64,000 nucleotides of DNA, taken from NCBI GenBank assembly GCA_946811695.1, contig OX328123.1:147371837-147435836 (forward strand), read 5' to 3'. How positions within the stretch are numbered: position 1 is the stretch's first letter; the number at the start of each line of letters is the position of its first letter. Positions 22,787 through 32,945 of this stretch are shown piece by piece. Origin of the DNA: Gonocerus acuteangulatus. Its lineage: Eukaryota > Arthropoda > Insecta > Hemiptera > Coreidae. The notes under the pieces are model-generated. The model made no database searches. It was not told the DNA's origin and was given only the letters and a program-made list of their open reading frames with translations. Both the position numbers and the translations under genes were made by a program.

Positions 22787-23455
22787 TTTGCAGAGTTGCA
22801 TATTCTTTGATTCTCCCTCCTTGGAAATTCTTCTATTACAGGAATTTCGTTAGGGCTCATTTTATTTATAATAAATATAGAAGAAAAAAATAAAGAGTAT
22901 TAAAAGTACAATAGACGCGAATAATTATGCGTTCTAATAGAGCGTGAAAATATTTTTCTCTTTGTTATTATTACGAAAAAATGCATTCTTGAGGGTGGCC
23001 TTTAGATCAATTCGCGGCCAATGATGGAGAAAAAGAGAAAAAAAAAATAAAGGAAAAGAAAAAAACCGAAATGACGGACTAACTAAAAAATGTGATAGCT
23101 ATTATATAGGTTGGCCTGCCCTTTTGTTAGTTTTAGACAATGTAGGGGTTGACCACTTTGTATTGGCTATCTAGTGACACCTCCTGTCAGTGTATTAGTG
23201 AACACTTTTCAATAGTACATCACTCTTTCAAGGGGACAGCTCGTGTCATGGGGGACAAAGAGGCGTCCGGGATCTTTAATATCGGGGAGCATGGCTTCAA
23301 AAGGGCCATATTACTTACGGGTTACGTTAATACTTATATAATTATATTATTTTACGGTACACCTACTTGTAGGCCATTAATCCTAGCCAATCTACAGATT
23401 GACACACTTTATAAACCCACATGGTGAAGCAGAGAATTTTTTTAGCCAGTTCAGC
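22784..23455. other. Unassigned DNA
   Basis: No recognisable family. A purine-rich block lies at 23025-23070. The 92-codon plus-strand frame at 23149-23427 has ordinary composition but no motif I recognise. Confidence 0.4.
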
Positions 23456-23457
23456 AC

Positions 23458-23459
<2 letters not shown>

Positions 23460-23511
<52 letters not shown>

Positions 23512-23632
23512 TATATATATACATATATATATGTATATATATATATATATATGTATATATATGTATATATATATATATATATATATGAATATATATGTAT
23601 ATATATATATGTATATATATATATATGTGCAA
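23460..23632. repeat. Interrupted (TA)n microsatellite
   Basis: A roughly 170-bp TA tract with scattered TG, AC and TTT interruptions, which indicates an older tract than the pure ones nearby. Confidence 0.95.
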
Positions 23633-23641
23633 GGATGAATG

Positions 23642-23685
23642 ATTGCCTGAAGAAGCCGGAGAGGAATCCGGCGAAATATTGCGAT
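23642..23685 (+). ncRNA. Near-complete hammerhead ribozyme motif
   Basis: CUGAAGA at 23647-23653, then a perfect 6-bp stem II GCCGGA/UCCGGC around GAGGAA, then GAAA at 23673-23676. UAUU allows a minimal AU/AU stem III and gives triplet AUU, a legal NUH. Stem I is AUUGC/GCGAU, five pairs including one G-U. All conserved core residues are present. It sits between two (TA)n tracts in a short PLE-type terminal fragment ending near 23735. The layout is type I (open at stem I), as in PLE hammerheads. Confidence 0.75.
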
Positions 23686-23735
23686 GACAGGAGGAGCAAG
23701 ACCGCTGGAGACAGATGCCGAACAAACAACACATG

Positions 23736-23747
23736 TATATATATATA

Positions 23748-23792
<45 letters not shown>

Positions 23793-23795
23793 TAT
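23736..23795. repeat. (TA)n microsatellite
   Basis: A TA tract with two TTT interruptions, leading into the PLE leader TTATTCTTATAGATGACCC. Confidence 0.95.
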
Positions 23796-23896
23796 TTATT
23801 CTTATAGATGACCCAAAATATCAAAATTCTTTTTTATCCTAGGAGGCATGGGGTCATTAAAGCAGTCTTCCTTTATTACACCACTTTATTTATTGG

Positions 23897-23941
23897 GCCC
23901 TACATGTTTCGTGCATCTTTTCTTCGCACCTTTTCAGGGGC
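23897..23941 (-). ncRNA. Hammerhead-like motif with core mutation
   Basis: The minus strand reads CUGAAAA instead of CUGAAGA, changing an essential core G. Stem II (GGUGC/GCAC), GAAA, ACAUGU, triplet GUA and stem I (GCCC/GGGC) are kept. It should be inactive while its mirror copy at 24180 is intact. Confidence 0.65.
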
Positions 23942-24179
23942 ACTTCTACAACAAAATATAATTTTTTGAACATCCACACAAACCTTTTTTCTACTATATT
24001 AAAACTATCAATACGATCTTTGAACTGTTCCACAAAAGGCATTAAAACATTATCATGCTCATTAAATGTTACTCCTACCCTAAATATTGCAATAATTATA
24101 GCTAAATTACATATTTTTATTATATAGTAGAAAAAAGGTTTGTGTGGATGTTCAAAAAATTATATTTTGTTGTAGAAGT

Positions 24180-24224
24180 GCCCCTGAAGAGGTGCGAAGA
24201 AAAGCTGCACGAAACATGTAGGGC
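24180..24224 (+). ncRNA. Near-complete hammerhead ribozyme motif
   Basis: CUGAAGA at 24184-24190, stem II GUGC/GCAC, GAAA at 24211-24214, palindromic ACAUGU stem III, triplet GUA, and stem I GCCC/GGGC (4 bp). The very short stem III is typical of PLE hammerheads, which are thought to cut better as dimers. Confidence 0.75.
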
Positions 24225-24291
24225 CCAATAAATAAAGTGGTGTAATAAAGGAAGACTGCTTTAATGACCCCATGCCTCCTAGGATAAAAAA

Positions 24292-24293
<2 letters not shown>

Positions 24294-24337
<44 letters not shown>
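24294..24337. repeat. (TA)n microsatellite
   Basis: A TA tract between the PLE inverted pair and a family R copy. Confidence 0.95.
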
Positions 24338-24338
<1 letters not shown>

Positions 24339-25070
24339 CCGTAGATCCCGAAAATAACGGTGGTTGAAATTTGTACATGTATATATTTGTCAGTTCTTTC
24401 TCTCACAGGCCCAAAAATGCTCCGACTTTTATTCAATTAGGTACACAAATATTTCGTCTAATTAATTTATTTTTTATTTCTTTATTCACGGAGCTTCACA
24501 ACGGCAAGGTGATTTGCTCACATAAAAATAATCAATAAAAACTGTATGAAGGGTAAGGAAAATAAATTCAGTATATTCAATTTCTGAAAAAAAAATTAAT
24601 AAATAAAAAAAAAAATAATAAAAAAATACACAAAATAAAAAATTAAAATTGAAAAAAAAATAATAATAATATTAATATAAAATAAAATAAATAATTAATT
24701 CAAACCAAATAATTGATTTCATAATTTAATGTATATAATATAAGAAAATAAACAATGGCAAAATATAAGAAATCAAACATGACTTGGTCTAATTTGAAAG
24801 GTCATGTTCTTGAACCAGCCAAATCCGTCGACCGGAACATGGTTTTTCGAGCGGAAATGATGCGAAAGAAATCAATGATACAACTACTTTTCCCAACTAA
24901 TTTTCAGTTTCTGTATTCAGAAACGGTTGATTCATTTGAAACTTGTTTCAGACGTTCTACAATCATCAAATCAATGATATTTGGAGTCAATGATTTCTAT
25001 ATATTGTGTTATTATGTCTCAGAGTTGTTCAGTCTAATTGTCTGGAGTGTCAAATTGAGTTAGCCAGTGT
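24337..25070 (+). mobile_element. Interspersed repeat, family R, copy 2 (interrupted)
   Basis: CCCGAAAATAACGGTGGTT and CAAAAATGCTCCGACTTTT at 24345-24440, then TCTAATTTGAAAGGTCATGTTC and ACCAGCCAAATCCG at 24788-24830, match family R in order. Between them, 24465-24740 is A-rich simple sequence absent from the other copies. The 102-codon frame at 24755-25063 lies in this repeat and is not a gene. Confidence 0.55.
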
Positions 25071-25304
25071 TTTAAAAACAAGTTCCTGACTCCGTAGTGG
25101 TAAATTTGTAAAGTCACGTTTCGTCACAAGGTGTAAATGATACATACCACAGCAATTATTTCCGTGAATTTTAACTATTCTTTGTATAAATTGTCTTTGG
25201 CTAATTTGCATTTTTGTGTAATTCTTTGGGGATAATCTGTGAGTAATTATCAGGGATTAATCTCCATTTCCTATATTCGCAAGAAATAAATTACTCCATT
25301 AAAA

Positions 25305-25690
25305 CATTTTTTGGGTGAGTAATACTTGAATCAATTATTGCTACTTCTACCTTTTTGCCTACCTGTCTTGCTTGTAGGCAATTCACCTATTGTACTTTAC
25401 ACTTTTTTGGGTGAGTAATACTTGAATCAATTATTTCTGCTTCTACCTTTTTGCCTACCTGTCTTGCTTGTAGGCAATTCACCTATTGTACTTTACATTT
25501 TTTGGGTGAGTAATACTTGAATCAATTATTTCTGCTTCTACCTTTTTGCCTACCTGTCTTGCTTGTAGGCAATTCACCTATTGTACTTTACATTTTTTGG
25601 GTGAGTAATACTTGAATCAATTATTTCTGCTTCTACCTTTTTGCCTACCTGTCTTGCTTGTAGGCAATTCACCTATTGTACTTTACATTC
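25305..25690. repeat. 95-bp tandem repeat, four copies
   Basis: TTTTTTGGGTGAGTAATACTTG starts copies near 25307, 25403, 25498 and 25593 (spacing 96, 95, 95). Each copy contains TGCCTAC, a 10-nt loop, then GTAGGCA, a perfect 7-bp hairpin. Copies 2-4 are almost identical, and copy 1 differs by an ATTGCT/ATTTCT change. Confidence 0.9.
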
Positions 25691-25760
25691 TTTTTTTTGT
25701 CCGTCAAGTAATACCGCTGCCATTTTTACAAAATATGCTTCTTGGCTTTGTGTTGCGTTT

Positions 25761-25808
25761 TACACACACACAAACACACACACACACACACACACACAAA
25801 CGCACACA
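25761..25808. repeat. (CA)n microsatellite
   Basis: A CA run with AAAC and GCAC interruptions. Confidence 0.9.
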
Positions 25809-25934
25809 GGAACCACTGGAAATTGAATAGCATCTCTTAAAGTCCGTCACGCAGGAGCTGCATAACTAAGCACTTTCCTCAGAATTTGAGAAGTTTAGAC
25901 TGCTTTCCAGAACAATTTGCTTAAAATATCCTAC

Positions 25935-25935
<1 letters not shown>

Positions 25936-25993
<58 letters not shown>
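25936..25993. repeat. (TA)n microsatellite
   Basis: About 28 TA units. Confidence 0.95.
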
Positions 25994-25996
<3 letters not shown>

Positions 25997-26187
25997 TTTA
26001 ACGGGGGTCATTTTCGGTGTCTACTAGGTAGGATCGATAAAGATTTGAAGAAATTTTTCAAGAATTCCGTCATGAGTCCAACCTCAATAGCTACTTTCCT
26101 TCGGAGGAAAGTGCTAAAAGGTGATATTTTGCTAGTGTTTTAGAGAAAACCAGCGCATTGGTCTTTGATTTTCCAAAACTAAAAGAA

Positions 26188-26428
26188 CGTATCTCACTAT
26201 TATTTCTATAGTGACAAGACTCAAAAATCGGTGTTTCTCGGTTATGACTATGAAAGACATGGTAAATATCTCTTTATCAACTATCAAAACTGTATGTACC
26301 TAGCTTCAGTACACCACAAGGCACGTGTGTCACCCTTCCTGCGTTAATGCTATTCCCCTATATAAGCAATAGTGACATATTTTCCGTCGAGTTTTTGTTT
26401 TTTTAGTGATTTCACTAGTGCAATATGT
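26188..26428. mobile_element. MITE, short copy
   Basis: The ends CTCACTATTATTTCTATAGTGACA and AGTGATTTCACTAGTGCAATATG are degenerate inverted repeats. The interior (CTCAAAAATCGGTGTTT, ATCAAAACTGTATGTACC, CCTTCCTGCGTTAATGCTATTCC) matches the MITE at 50849-51281. This copy has a single internal module where the other has three. No coding capacity. Confidence 0.65.
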
Positions 26429-27240
26429 ATATGTTTCACGTTTATCCAAACTAAGAAGCATACATTTTGGCTGCGTTATTTAAATATGAGTAAATAACTA
26501 ATTACTAAATTAACACATATATGAGGTTTAAAAATGTTTAACAAATTTTTAATCGTCTCATCTACTGGTAAGAAAGCGTGCTAACCGGAAGAACTCATAA
26601 TTATTACAAATTTCCGATAAAGAACGTTCAGGCGCAACTCTGAAATGACCTTCCAAAGTATTGATATTGGTTTAACTTCAAGGCGAAAGATTATTGATTT
26701 ATATTATAATATTTACAAAACACGCATTGTGTGGCTGGTTGTTTTCAGTGACAAAAAATATATTGATTAAAGACAATCAAATAAATTTATGAATGTTTTT
26801 TAGTATTCAAGCTCAAGGAAAACGACTAATCCAGAAGGTTAAATCTATAATTACTGGGATAATAAATCATTGCGGTACGAAGGCAATAAATCAATCAAAT
26901 TAATTATTACCTAACATTTCTGGATTAGAAGTACAATTATATCAAAAACGTTTGTATTTATTTTTTTTTATTTCCATCACTCATATTTATGTATGATTAT
27001 TTTGTATCTGAGTAATATTAATTATTAACATTATAATTACCTATTAAAATGAAAATTATTAGTGACTCAAAAGCTGAAAAAAAGTTTATTTTGCAAGCAG
27101 AAGGGCAATAGATAACATTCCAAATTACCATAATAATTAATTTGTTAAAAATTTGTATTCCACATCGTAAAAATGTTCCACAACATCGGATGCCTCTTCT
27201 GGAGCCCAAAAACTAAGTACAGCTTAATGGAACGTGGGCA
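26429..27240. other. AT-rich DNA without recognisable genes
   Basis: No repeat or coding signal that I can support. Confidence 0.5.
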
Positions 27241-27280
27241 AACCTTTCGCTGGAATAAGTTATGTCGTGGCCATCTAGGT

Positions 27281-27345
27281 GCCGTGCTACCTACAGGTTG
27301 GGACGGTCACCCATCCAACAGATACTGGACACTCCTGACGTTGCT
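27281..27345 (-). pseudogene. 5S rRNA-like 3'-half fragment
   Basis: The minus strand reads AGCAACGTCAGG, then CAGTATCTGTTGGATGGGTG and ACCGTCCC. This matches the internal-control and 3' part of 5S rRNA, where AGCAACGTC is followed by 'AGTACTTGGATGGGTGACCG' and a G-rich arm. The 5' half of a 5S gene is absent upstream (27346 onward is unrelated). It is either a truncated 5S pseudogene or the head of a 5S-derived SINE. A similar-looking chance match is unlikely over this length. Confidence 0.55.
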
Positions 27346-28345
27346 AATTTTAGGTTATCAACGAAATGTGTTAATATCATTGGTTTTAAATAGGCTCCGT
27401 AAAACACTTAAACATAGTTTTTGCATTTAAAATCCACTTTGCGCCTTTTGCTCGTTCAAAACATTGGCTGCTACAGTACGTCCTAGGATTTGGATGTTGA
27501 GTGCGTTGGTTGTCTGAGTCGGGTGGAAAAATTGGCTTGACGCGTAATAACGCGTGAGTTTTATAACAGTCCGTAGTTAATTGTGGTTGGCAGTCAAAGT
27601 GCTAAGTGTATTTACTCGGCAACATCACTCTATTTTCGCTCCTTGCTTAAAAATATATGTGCGAGTATGTTCATTTACCCTTGTTTACAATTTAATCTTA
27701 TCAACAAATGTGGACACAATTTGAAGTTATGTCATTTATTTCTTTGAATTCCCAGGAGTCATAGGTAGTTATCGGATAAACGAATCCTGTTTCTGTGATT
27801 TTTCCGAAACACGTTTATGATATTCACCAGTGGAGCTTCTGGAAAATTGTTGGCACCGGGCTTTCCGTGTAGGTTGCTACCCTTCCTCAAAGTCCATGGC
27901 GGTTTAGGGAAATTTTTTGCCATGAAAAACTCACCTTGCTGTTGACGAGAGTCAAATCCACAGCTCCTTTGGCAGAAATCGGATACCTACGCTATGTAGG
28001 TACTCCAAAAAGGGCGGACATGATAGTGCGAGTGTCTCTATTATAGTTCAGAACGTATGTCATCTACAGTGCTATTTTTTATGTTAATCGTCTTAGTGGG
28101 CGGCACTGATGGTCGTTACCCTTCGAGAAATTAGTGGGTGTCTGTTTCGACTTGTTTTAGGGTCAGATGCATTTTGCAACACATTCAATGTATGACATAT
28201 TTTAGATTGTTGACCTAGTAATCCAAATTCGAAAATGTTGGTTAGTGTACCAACCTGCTTAACCACCCCTCCGTCTTCATATGCCCCTAGTCCTATCGTT
28301 GTTTGTACTGGCCCGGAGGACATCTAGAAGAGGATCCGAAGGAGT
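27346..28345. other. Unassigned DNA of moderate GC
   Basis: This stretch is less AT-rich than its surroundings and may be part of a larger decayed element. Minus-strand frames at 28093-28468 are open for 60-76 codons but resemble nothing I know. Confidence 0.4.
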
Positions 28346-28392
28346 GCATCCAGAAGAGGGTGTAATTAGTGCATGAAACGCGTAGAGCCGAG
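28346..28392 (+). ncRNA. Degenerate hammerhead-like motif
   Basis: CAGAAGA (one change from CUGAAGA) is followed by GUGUA-AUUAG-UGCAU, a 5-bp stem II with wobbles, then GAAA and the palindrome ACGCGU plus A (triplet GUA). Stem I is poor. Downstream at 28401 a TATAAAA box sits in a GC-richer setting, which could be a terminal-repeat promoter; this is speculative. Confidence 0.4.
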
Positions 28393-28619
28393 GGGAAGAG
28401 CGGCTATAAAAAATGCGGGACGGGGAGACAGAGGGCCCATTGTAGCGGGAACATAGCAGGTCTGCCAATCCACTCCTGACAAATTAGTTGACAGTATACA
28501 GCTCTATTCCGTCTCTTGAGCCATCTCAGTGGCTCCCGTATTATTATTTTGATAATACAATACCCTCTATCTTCCGTTGTATTTACAGAATACAATCATT
28601 TCTCATATGCTGATTACAT

Positions 28620-29780
28620 AGCAGGTTCGGCGTATTTCCATCAATCACTCTTCGACTGGAAGATCAGTTAACTATCTTCATGACAGTAAGACTTTCTCAT
28701 GAGCAATCTGGGAAAATTATTATAATTTTCAGGCAACTAATAAATTTCGATTATTAGTAATTTTAGTATTATATCTGTTACCGGTTGCGGTTTAGTGGTT
28801 ACCCAACCCTTCATTGGAACAACCATTACTTCAATAGTGGAACAAAACATTTCTTTTAAAACCTACATATACATATATACACATTAGACTTCCTAGGTAA
28901 AACTCATTTTTCAGGGATAAAATAAGCGATATAACATATTTTTTTTTTTACATTCCACTAAAAACTGTGAGATATTTACACGGTCAACAAAAAGGTATTT
29001 TGGGATCAGAACTAGTAATAAAATGGTAAAGCGATATTAGACCAGTATTAGAAAAGTAAATGGATATACAAAATATTAGTTCAAACGGGATTAAAGGCCT
29101 TCGGGGTGGGTATTACCAGCACCACTGCGCCCCGCAAACAAAATAAAAAAAAAGTCTACTGTATTCTGGTAGTCCAACATTTACACTGCTCATTCCAGTA
29201 CCTTTTCGAGGTATAACAAACTTAGTCTGGTGCTTATGACCAAGGTAGTCGAATGACCTTAACAAAAAAAAAAAAAAAAAATGCTACAGAATATTTGCTG
29301 TAGGGTTTCCTTTTCTTGGAGATTCCACTTACAGAAATATTCGGTGCTTCTTTTAGTTCCATCTTTAGGGTGAGGGGGTTTACTCCATGCTCCACGGGGG
29401 TGTAATCTTGTATGTAGACCAGACTTTGTAGGAAACATCTTTCTTTCGAGCAACTGACCAAGGTACTCTCTTTTCGTTTTTGCTTAGCCTATTTGGTTTC
29501 TTTTTATCATTTGGGAGAGTTATTACTGTATGAGGTCATCCCATAAGGAATGTCGGTTTTTAATATTCTCTCTGTTTATGTATCCTCCTTTTCAATCCAT
29601 TTTTAAAACATCTTTTTTATTTATTATAGCATTAAATAATTTTCTATTTATCATGTTTTGGTTGCTGAAATTTCATTTCACATGGATCTCCCAAGACACC
29701 ACTTACGTCATGTTCCGTAAGGATAAATTACTTCTTTGACTTGTCGAAAGCTTGTAGAAAAATATGACAAAAAATACATT
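28620..29780. other. Unassigned DNA
   Basis: No coding region is supported. The sequence TGGTGCTTATGACCAAGGTAG at 29229 followed by an A-run (29262-29281) resembles a worn SINE-type 3' end. The 75-codon minus frame at 29234-29461 reads through that A-run and is not credible. Confidence 0.4.
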
Positions 29781-29783
29781 AAT

Positions 29784-29973
29784 GAGCGACAATTGCAGTG
29801 GTAGTTTGAACGATTTCCAGCGGCAAACCGCAAGTTTGAAGACGAGCCTCGTACAGGTCTAGCAACTGAGCTTGAAAACCAACTCCTGCAGGCTACTGTA
29901 GAAGAAAATCCTGTTGCAAGAGTCTAAGAGCTAGCAGCAAAAACACGAATCGCCACATTCTACAGTACGCCGC
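29784..29973 (+). pseudogene. mariner transposase N-terminal fragment
   Basis: The plus frame from 29784 reads ERQLQW, stop, FERFPAANRKFEDEPRTG, LATELENQLLQATVEENP, VARV, stop, ELAAKTRIA. This is the second helix-turn-helix region of mariner-type transposases, with the conserved W-F-x-R-F and E-D-x-x-R-x-G pattern. A TAG follows the Trp and a TAA follows VARV. The catalytic D,D(34)D domain is absent, and no terminal repeats are visible close by. Confidence 0.75.
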
Positions 29974-30717
29974 CATTACTTATGGTATGGTCAGATACTG
30001 GGAACAGTCTGCGTTAATTTAAAAAATGGAGGATCAGTATAAAAAGTTCATTTCGAAGTTATATTTCTCTTAAAATAGAAAGAATGTAATCAAATGAATC
30101 AGCTCGACTTTGTATTAATTTGACTTCGGGAAAGAAACTCTTTCGCTACGAGTGCTGTCATTTGACGAATTTTGCTTTCGAATGTTACCCATAAACATAA
30201 TGAAGCAGGTTGCATTTTTATTCCGCTGCTACTTGACAGTGTAAGTAGGTTGTGGTAGGAACAAGGTCGTCCCAAAACAGGTACTTGTCTTAAACAGGTT
30301 TCTCTATCAGATGGTACCTGCAACCTTTGTATGTCTATTGTACTCTCAGTGGACACTCTGAGGTCTCTCGGCATTGGGAATCGAGCAGTAATATCTCATA
30401 CAAAACAACAAATCCAGGCCTACTTCCTACCAAACATTTTTGAGAGTAAGTCGCCTTGTTTCATCGATGTCATATTGAAGGAAGACGCGATGGCATTTGG
30501 TGTTAAGGTCCTAAAAGGCCTATACCAATAATCGTGAATTCGATTCTCACTAGCTTTTATTTCAATGAAAGTAAAGAAATCACCTGTATACTGCGTAGAA
30601 ATAGTTATAAATAACAAACCCGTCCCTAACAAAAATCGTATAAAGAAATGTTAAGGAATACTATACTAAAATAATATAAACAACTTATGTTGGTAGCTCT
30701 CGATGTTTTTTTGCTCT

Positions 30718-30759
<42 letters not shown>

Positions 30760-31825
30760 TTAATTTATGTATGAGAATCAGTGCCTAAGGCCCGACGAAT
30801 ATATCGTAGTCACTGAGTTATCTAAAATGAAATTCTTTATGGCCTCAGTTCTTGGATTTATTAATAATTTCTAGAATACCCAAGTTGTTTTTTACGACTG
30901 ATTTCATTTAATATTAATGAAAAACAGCGAGCTTTGGCACATTTTGGAGATCCGAATTAATCAATTTGCTATGGGTCTTCTTAAAAGTATCTAATTTGTG
31001 CAACAGTTTTCTTGAAACCTTTTAAGTAGATGTAATATTTTAAGGTTCTAACTTGTACACTCTAGTTATCTAGGCTTAGCTCGAATAAAAAAATTGACTA
31101 TTCAGGATTTCATGAGAGTTTGTTTAATACGCAAGAATAAAACAACATTTGAAATATTACTACTTCCCGCGAAACGTAGAGTGGTTGTCCCCATTTTATT
31201 TTATCTTCATTTATTTTTCTTAGGTGATATCTAATTTATTTTATAAGTAATTGGCATATCATTATATGTATTGTTGATATATTATAAAGCTAATTTAATG
31301 AATAATTTATATTTATACGTTATGTTTTGAATAACAAACATTATTATCTACCACTTTATTTATTTACATAGCATTGACAGCAGCCTCAAGAGTCCCGGCC
31401 AGATGGCTCTAGTAAAAAAGACAAATTTATTGCCTGCGTCCTAAAGGAATAATCTATCCTTAAAAAATATTGAAATGGATACTAGAAGCTACGAAGATGA
31501 ATTTCCAAAGTCCTAAAAGTACCAAGGCGTAGCAGCATAAATAAATCAGCTTAGTAGCAGCTTTAACCAGTGTTGTGCAAAACTAACGTTAGTTTACTAA
31601 ACTAATGTTAATTCATTCTAACAATAAATCACGTTATATTATTAATTTTAGTTTTAGTTTAGTTTTAGAACTCTCTCTTACAGAAAACAAAATTGCATTT
31701 AAAGATATTTCATACCTCTTGTACAATGATGTCGTGAAGGTGTATAATCTAAAAAAATCTGGTTCAAATATGAATCTATAGGTGTATTCATTTTCTTGAC
31801 AAGGACGATGAAGTTATGTTATAGG
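29974..31825. other. Unassigned AT-rich DNA
   Basis: It contains a (TA)n tract at 30719-30756. At 31572, CAGTGTTGTGCAAAACTAAC followed by GTTAGTTTACTAAACTAATG has the look of a hAT-type end with subterminal repeats, but no partner end was found. No coding region. Confidence 0.4.
30719..30756. repeat. (TA)n microsatellite
   Basis: About 18 TA units. Confidence 0.9.
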
Positions 31826-31829
31826 CCAT

Positions 31830-32230
31830 TTATGTTCCCATATTCCCTGCAGTTTTTCTGTTCGCTTTCTAGAGGGTTCAAAGATGGACAGATTTTAATG
31901 AAATTCGGTACAAAGATGTTTTGTGCGATTTAAAATGTCAAGATACTTAACCAGCAAAATACGCCAACTGGAACATGTATTTTTAAGAATTTTGCGAAAA
32001 AATAGTAAAGGTTGCGTTTTGGTGTTAAATAGCTTCAAGGTACACGTTTTATATATCATTAGACGGGGAAGATATAACGAAAATATTATCCAGTTGTCGA
32101 GGAAAATGGAAAAAATAAGTTTCCGTCGTATTTCCCGATATATCCTTATAGATCTCAAAACTATCTATTTTAAGCTTTCCAATTGGCAGTTCCCGCGAGT
32201 TGGACCTTTAGAGTTATTGTATTATAAGCG
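31830..32230 (+). mobile_element. Interspersed repeat, family R, copy 3
   Basis: TTTTTCTGTTCGCTTTCTAG, GACAGATTTTAATGAAATTC, GGTACAAAG, TTAACCAGCAAAATACGCC, ACTGGAACATG and GTTGTCGAGGAAAATGG follow the family R order. This copy has no internal (TA)n. The 111-codon and 87-codon frames in it are non-coding. Confidence 0.55.
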
Positions 32231-32812
32231 TTGGGTTTTTTACTTAATATGTTGCTGAAAATTTTTTCAATTTTGATTGCTCAATGTGCAATCACATCCC
32301 TACGAAGGTCCATTCTTAAGATCTCCTTAAGACCGGAATCGCAGTTTTTAATATCCCTCCCTTGGAAAATATTTTCCCGAACTAATGCCCCGGGAACAGT
32401 GGCGCTATCCTGAGCCGTGGCTGGGAAGCAGATTCTTTTGTCCCCTTTCAATGTATTATCTGTCTCAGCAGTAGGAGATCTATCTGTCATTCTGTTCCTC
32501 AATGCCTCGACGTCAATCAGGTCTGTTCGCTTTGTTTCGATGCGCTTTGTTCTCCGTTACCATCCGTCTTTGGTTTTTATCCGCGAGCACCATCTTACCT
32601 GTGTCTTCTCTCATTCTTTATACAGTACAGCTCTCTTGGGCAACTCTTTTAGCTATTCAATTCATGCTCTCTAGAAAGGTGTAAATGTTGTTCTTTCCCG
32701 ATGGTAAACATTGTGCTAAGTGTATGCGGGTTCGTATTCTGTCAGAGGTTCACATTTGCAAAGTGAACAAACCTATGTAATGGACAAACCTATGTAATGT
32801 ACTGTGTAACAT
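32231..32812. other. Unassigned GC-richer DNA
   Basis: Base composition is more even than elsewhere. Overlapping frames of 60-85 codons on both strands exist but none shows a recognisable family. It could be single-copy DNA near a gene or an old transposon interior. Confidence 0.4.
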
Positions 32813-32945
32813 ATCTTCTTTTTCGTACACGTCCACCGCGCATGCGCGTACGCAAGCGGACACTTTTTTTGAGACACATAGTCTTCTTTTTCGTACATGT
32901 CCACTGCGCATGCGCGAACGCCAGCGAACACTTTTTTGTAACGGG
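32813..32945. promoter_or_regulatory. Tandem pair of NRF-1-like palindromic sites
   Basis: Two ~67-bp units (CTTCTTTTTCGTACA, GTCCACYGCGCATGCGCG, AGCGRACACTTTTTT) sit head to tail. Each contains GCGCATGCGC, which is the core of the vertebrate NRF-1 / insect Ewg binding site and a perfect palindrome. Such sites mark promoters, but no transcript can be identified here. A minisatellite-like duplication inside a transposon is an equal alternative. Confidence 0.4.

Larger units (their letters stand above)
23826..24295. mobile_element. Second inverted pair of PLE terminal repeats
   Basis: 23826-23999 and 24122-24295 are reverse complements, with outer ends ATTCTTTTTTATCC.. and ..GGATAAAAAAGAAT, around a ~122-nt loop. 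The loop contains CATGCTCATTAAATGTTACTC and CTACCCTAAATATTG, which recur at 59410-59460 in the PLE linked to a reading frame. Both sides abut (TA)n. The arms carry one hammerhead motif each, intact on the right and mutated on the left. Confidence 0.75.

Noticed and set aside
23363..23811. Overlapping frames of 70-120 codons with long Tyr-Ile runs
   Set aside because: They are translations of (TA)n tracts on both strands.
24755..25063. A 102-codon gene
   Set aside because: It lies within a copy of interspersed repeat family R, and the other copies do not keep the frame open.
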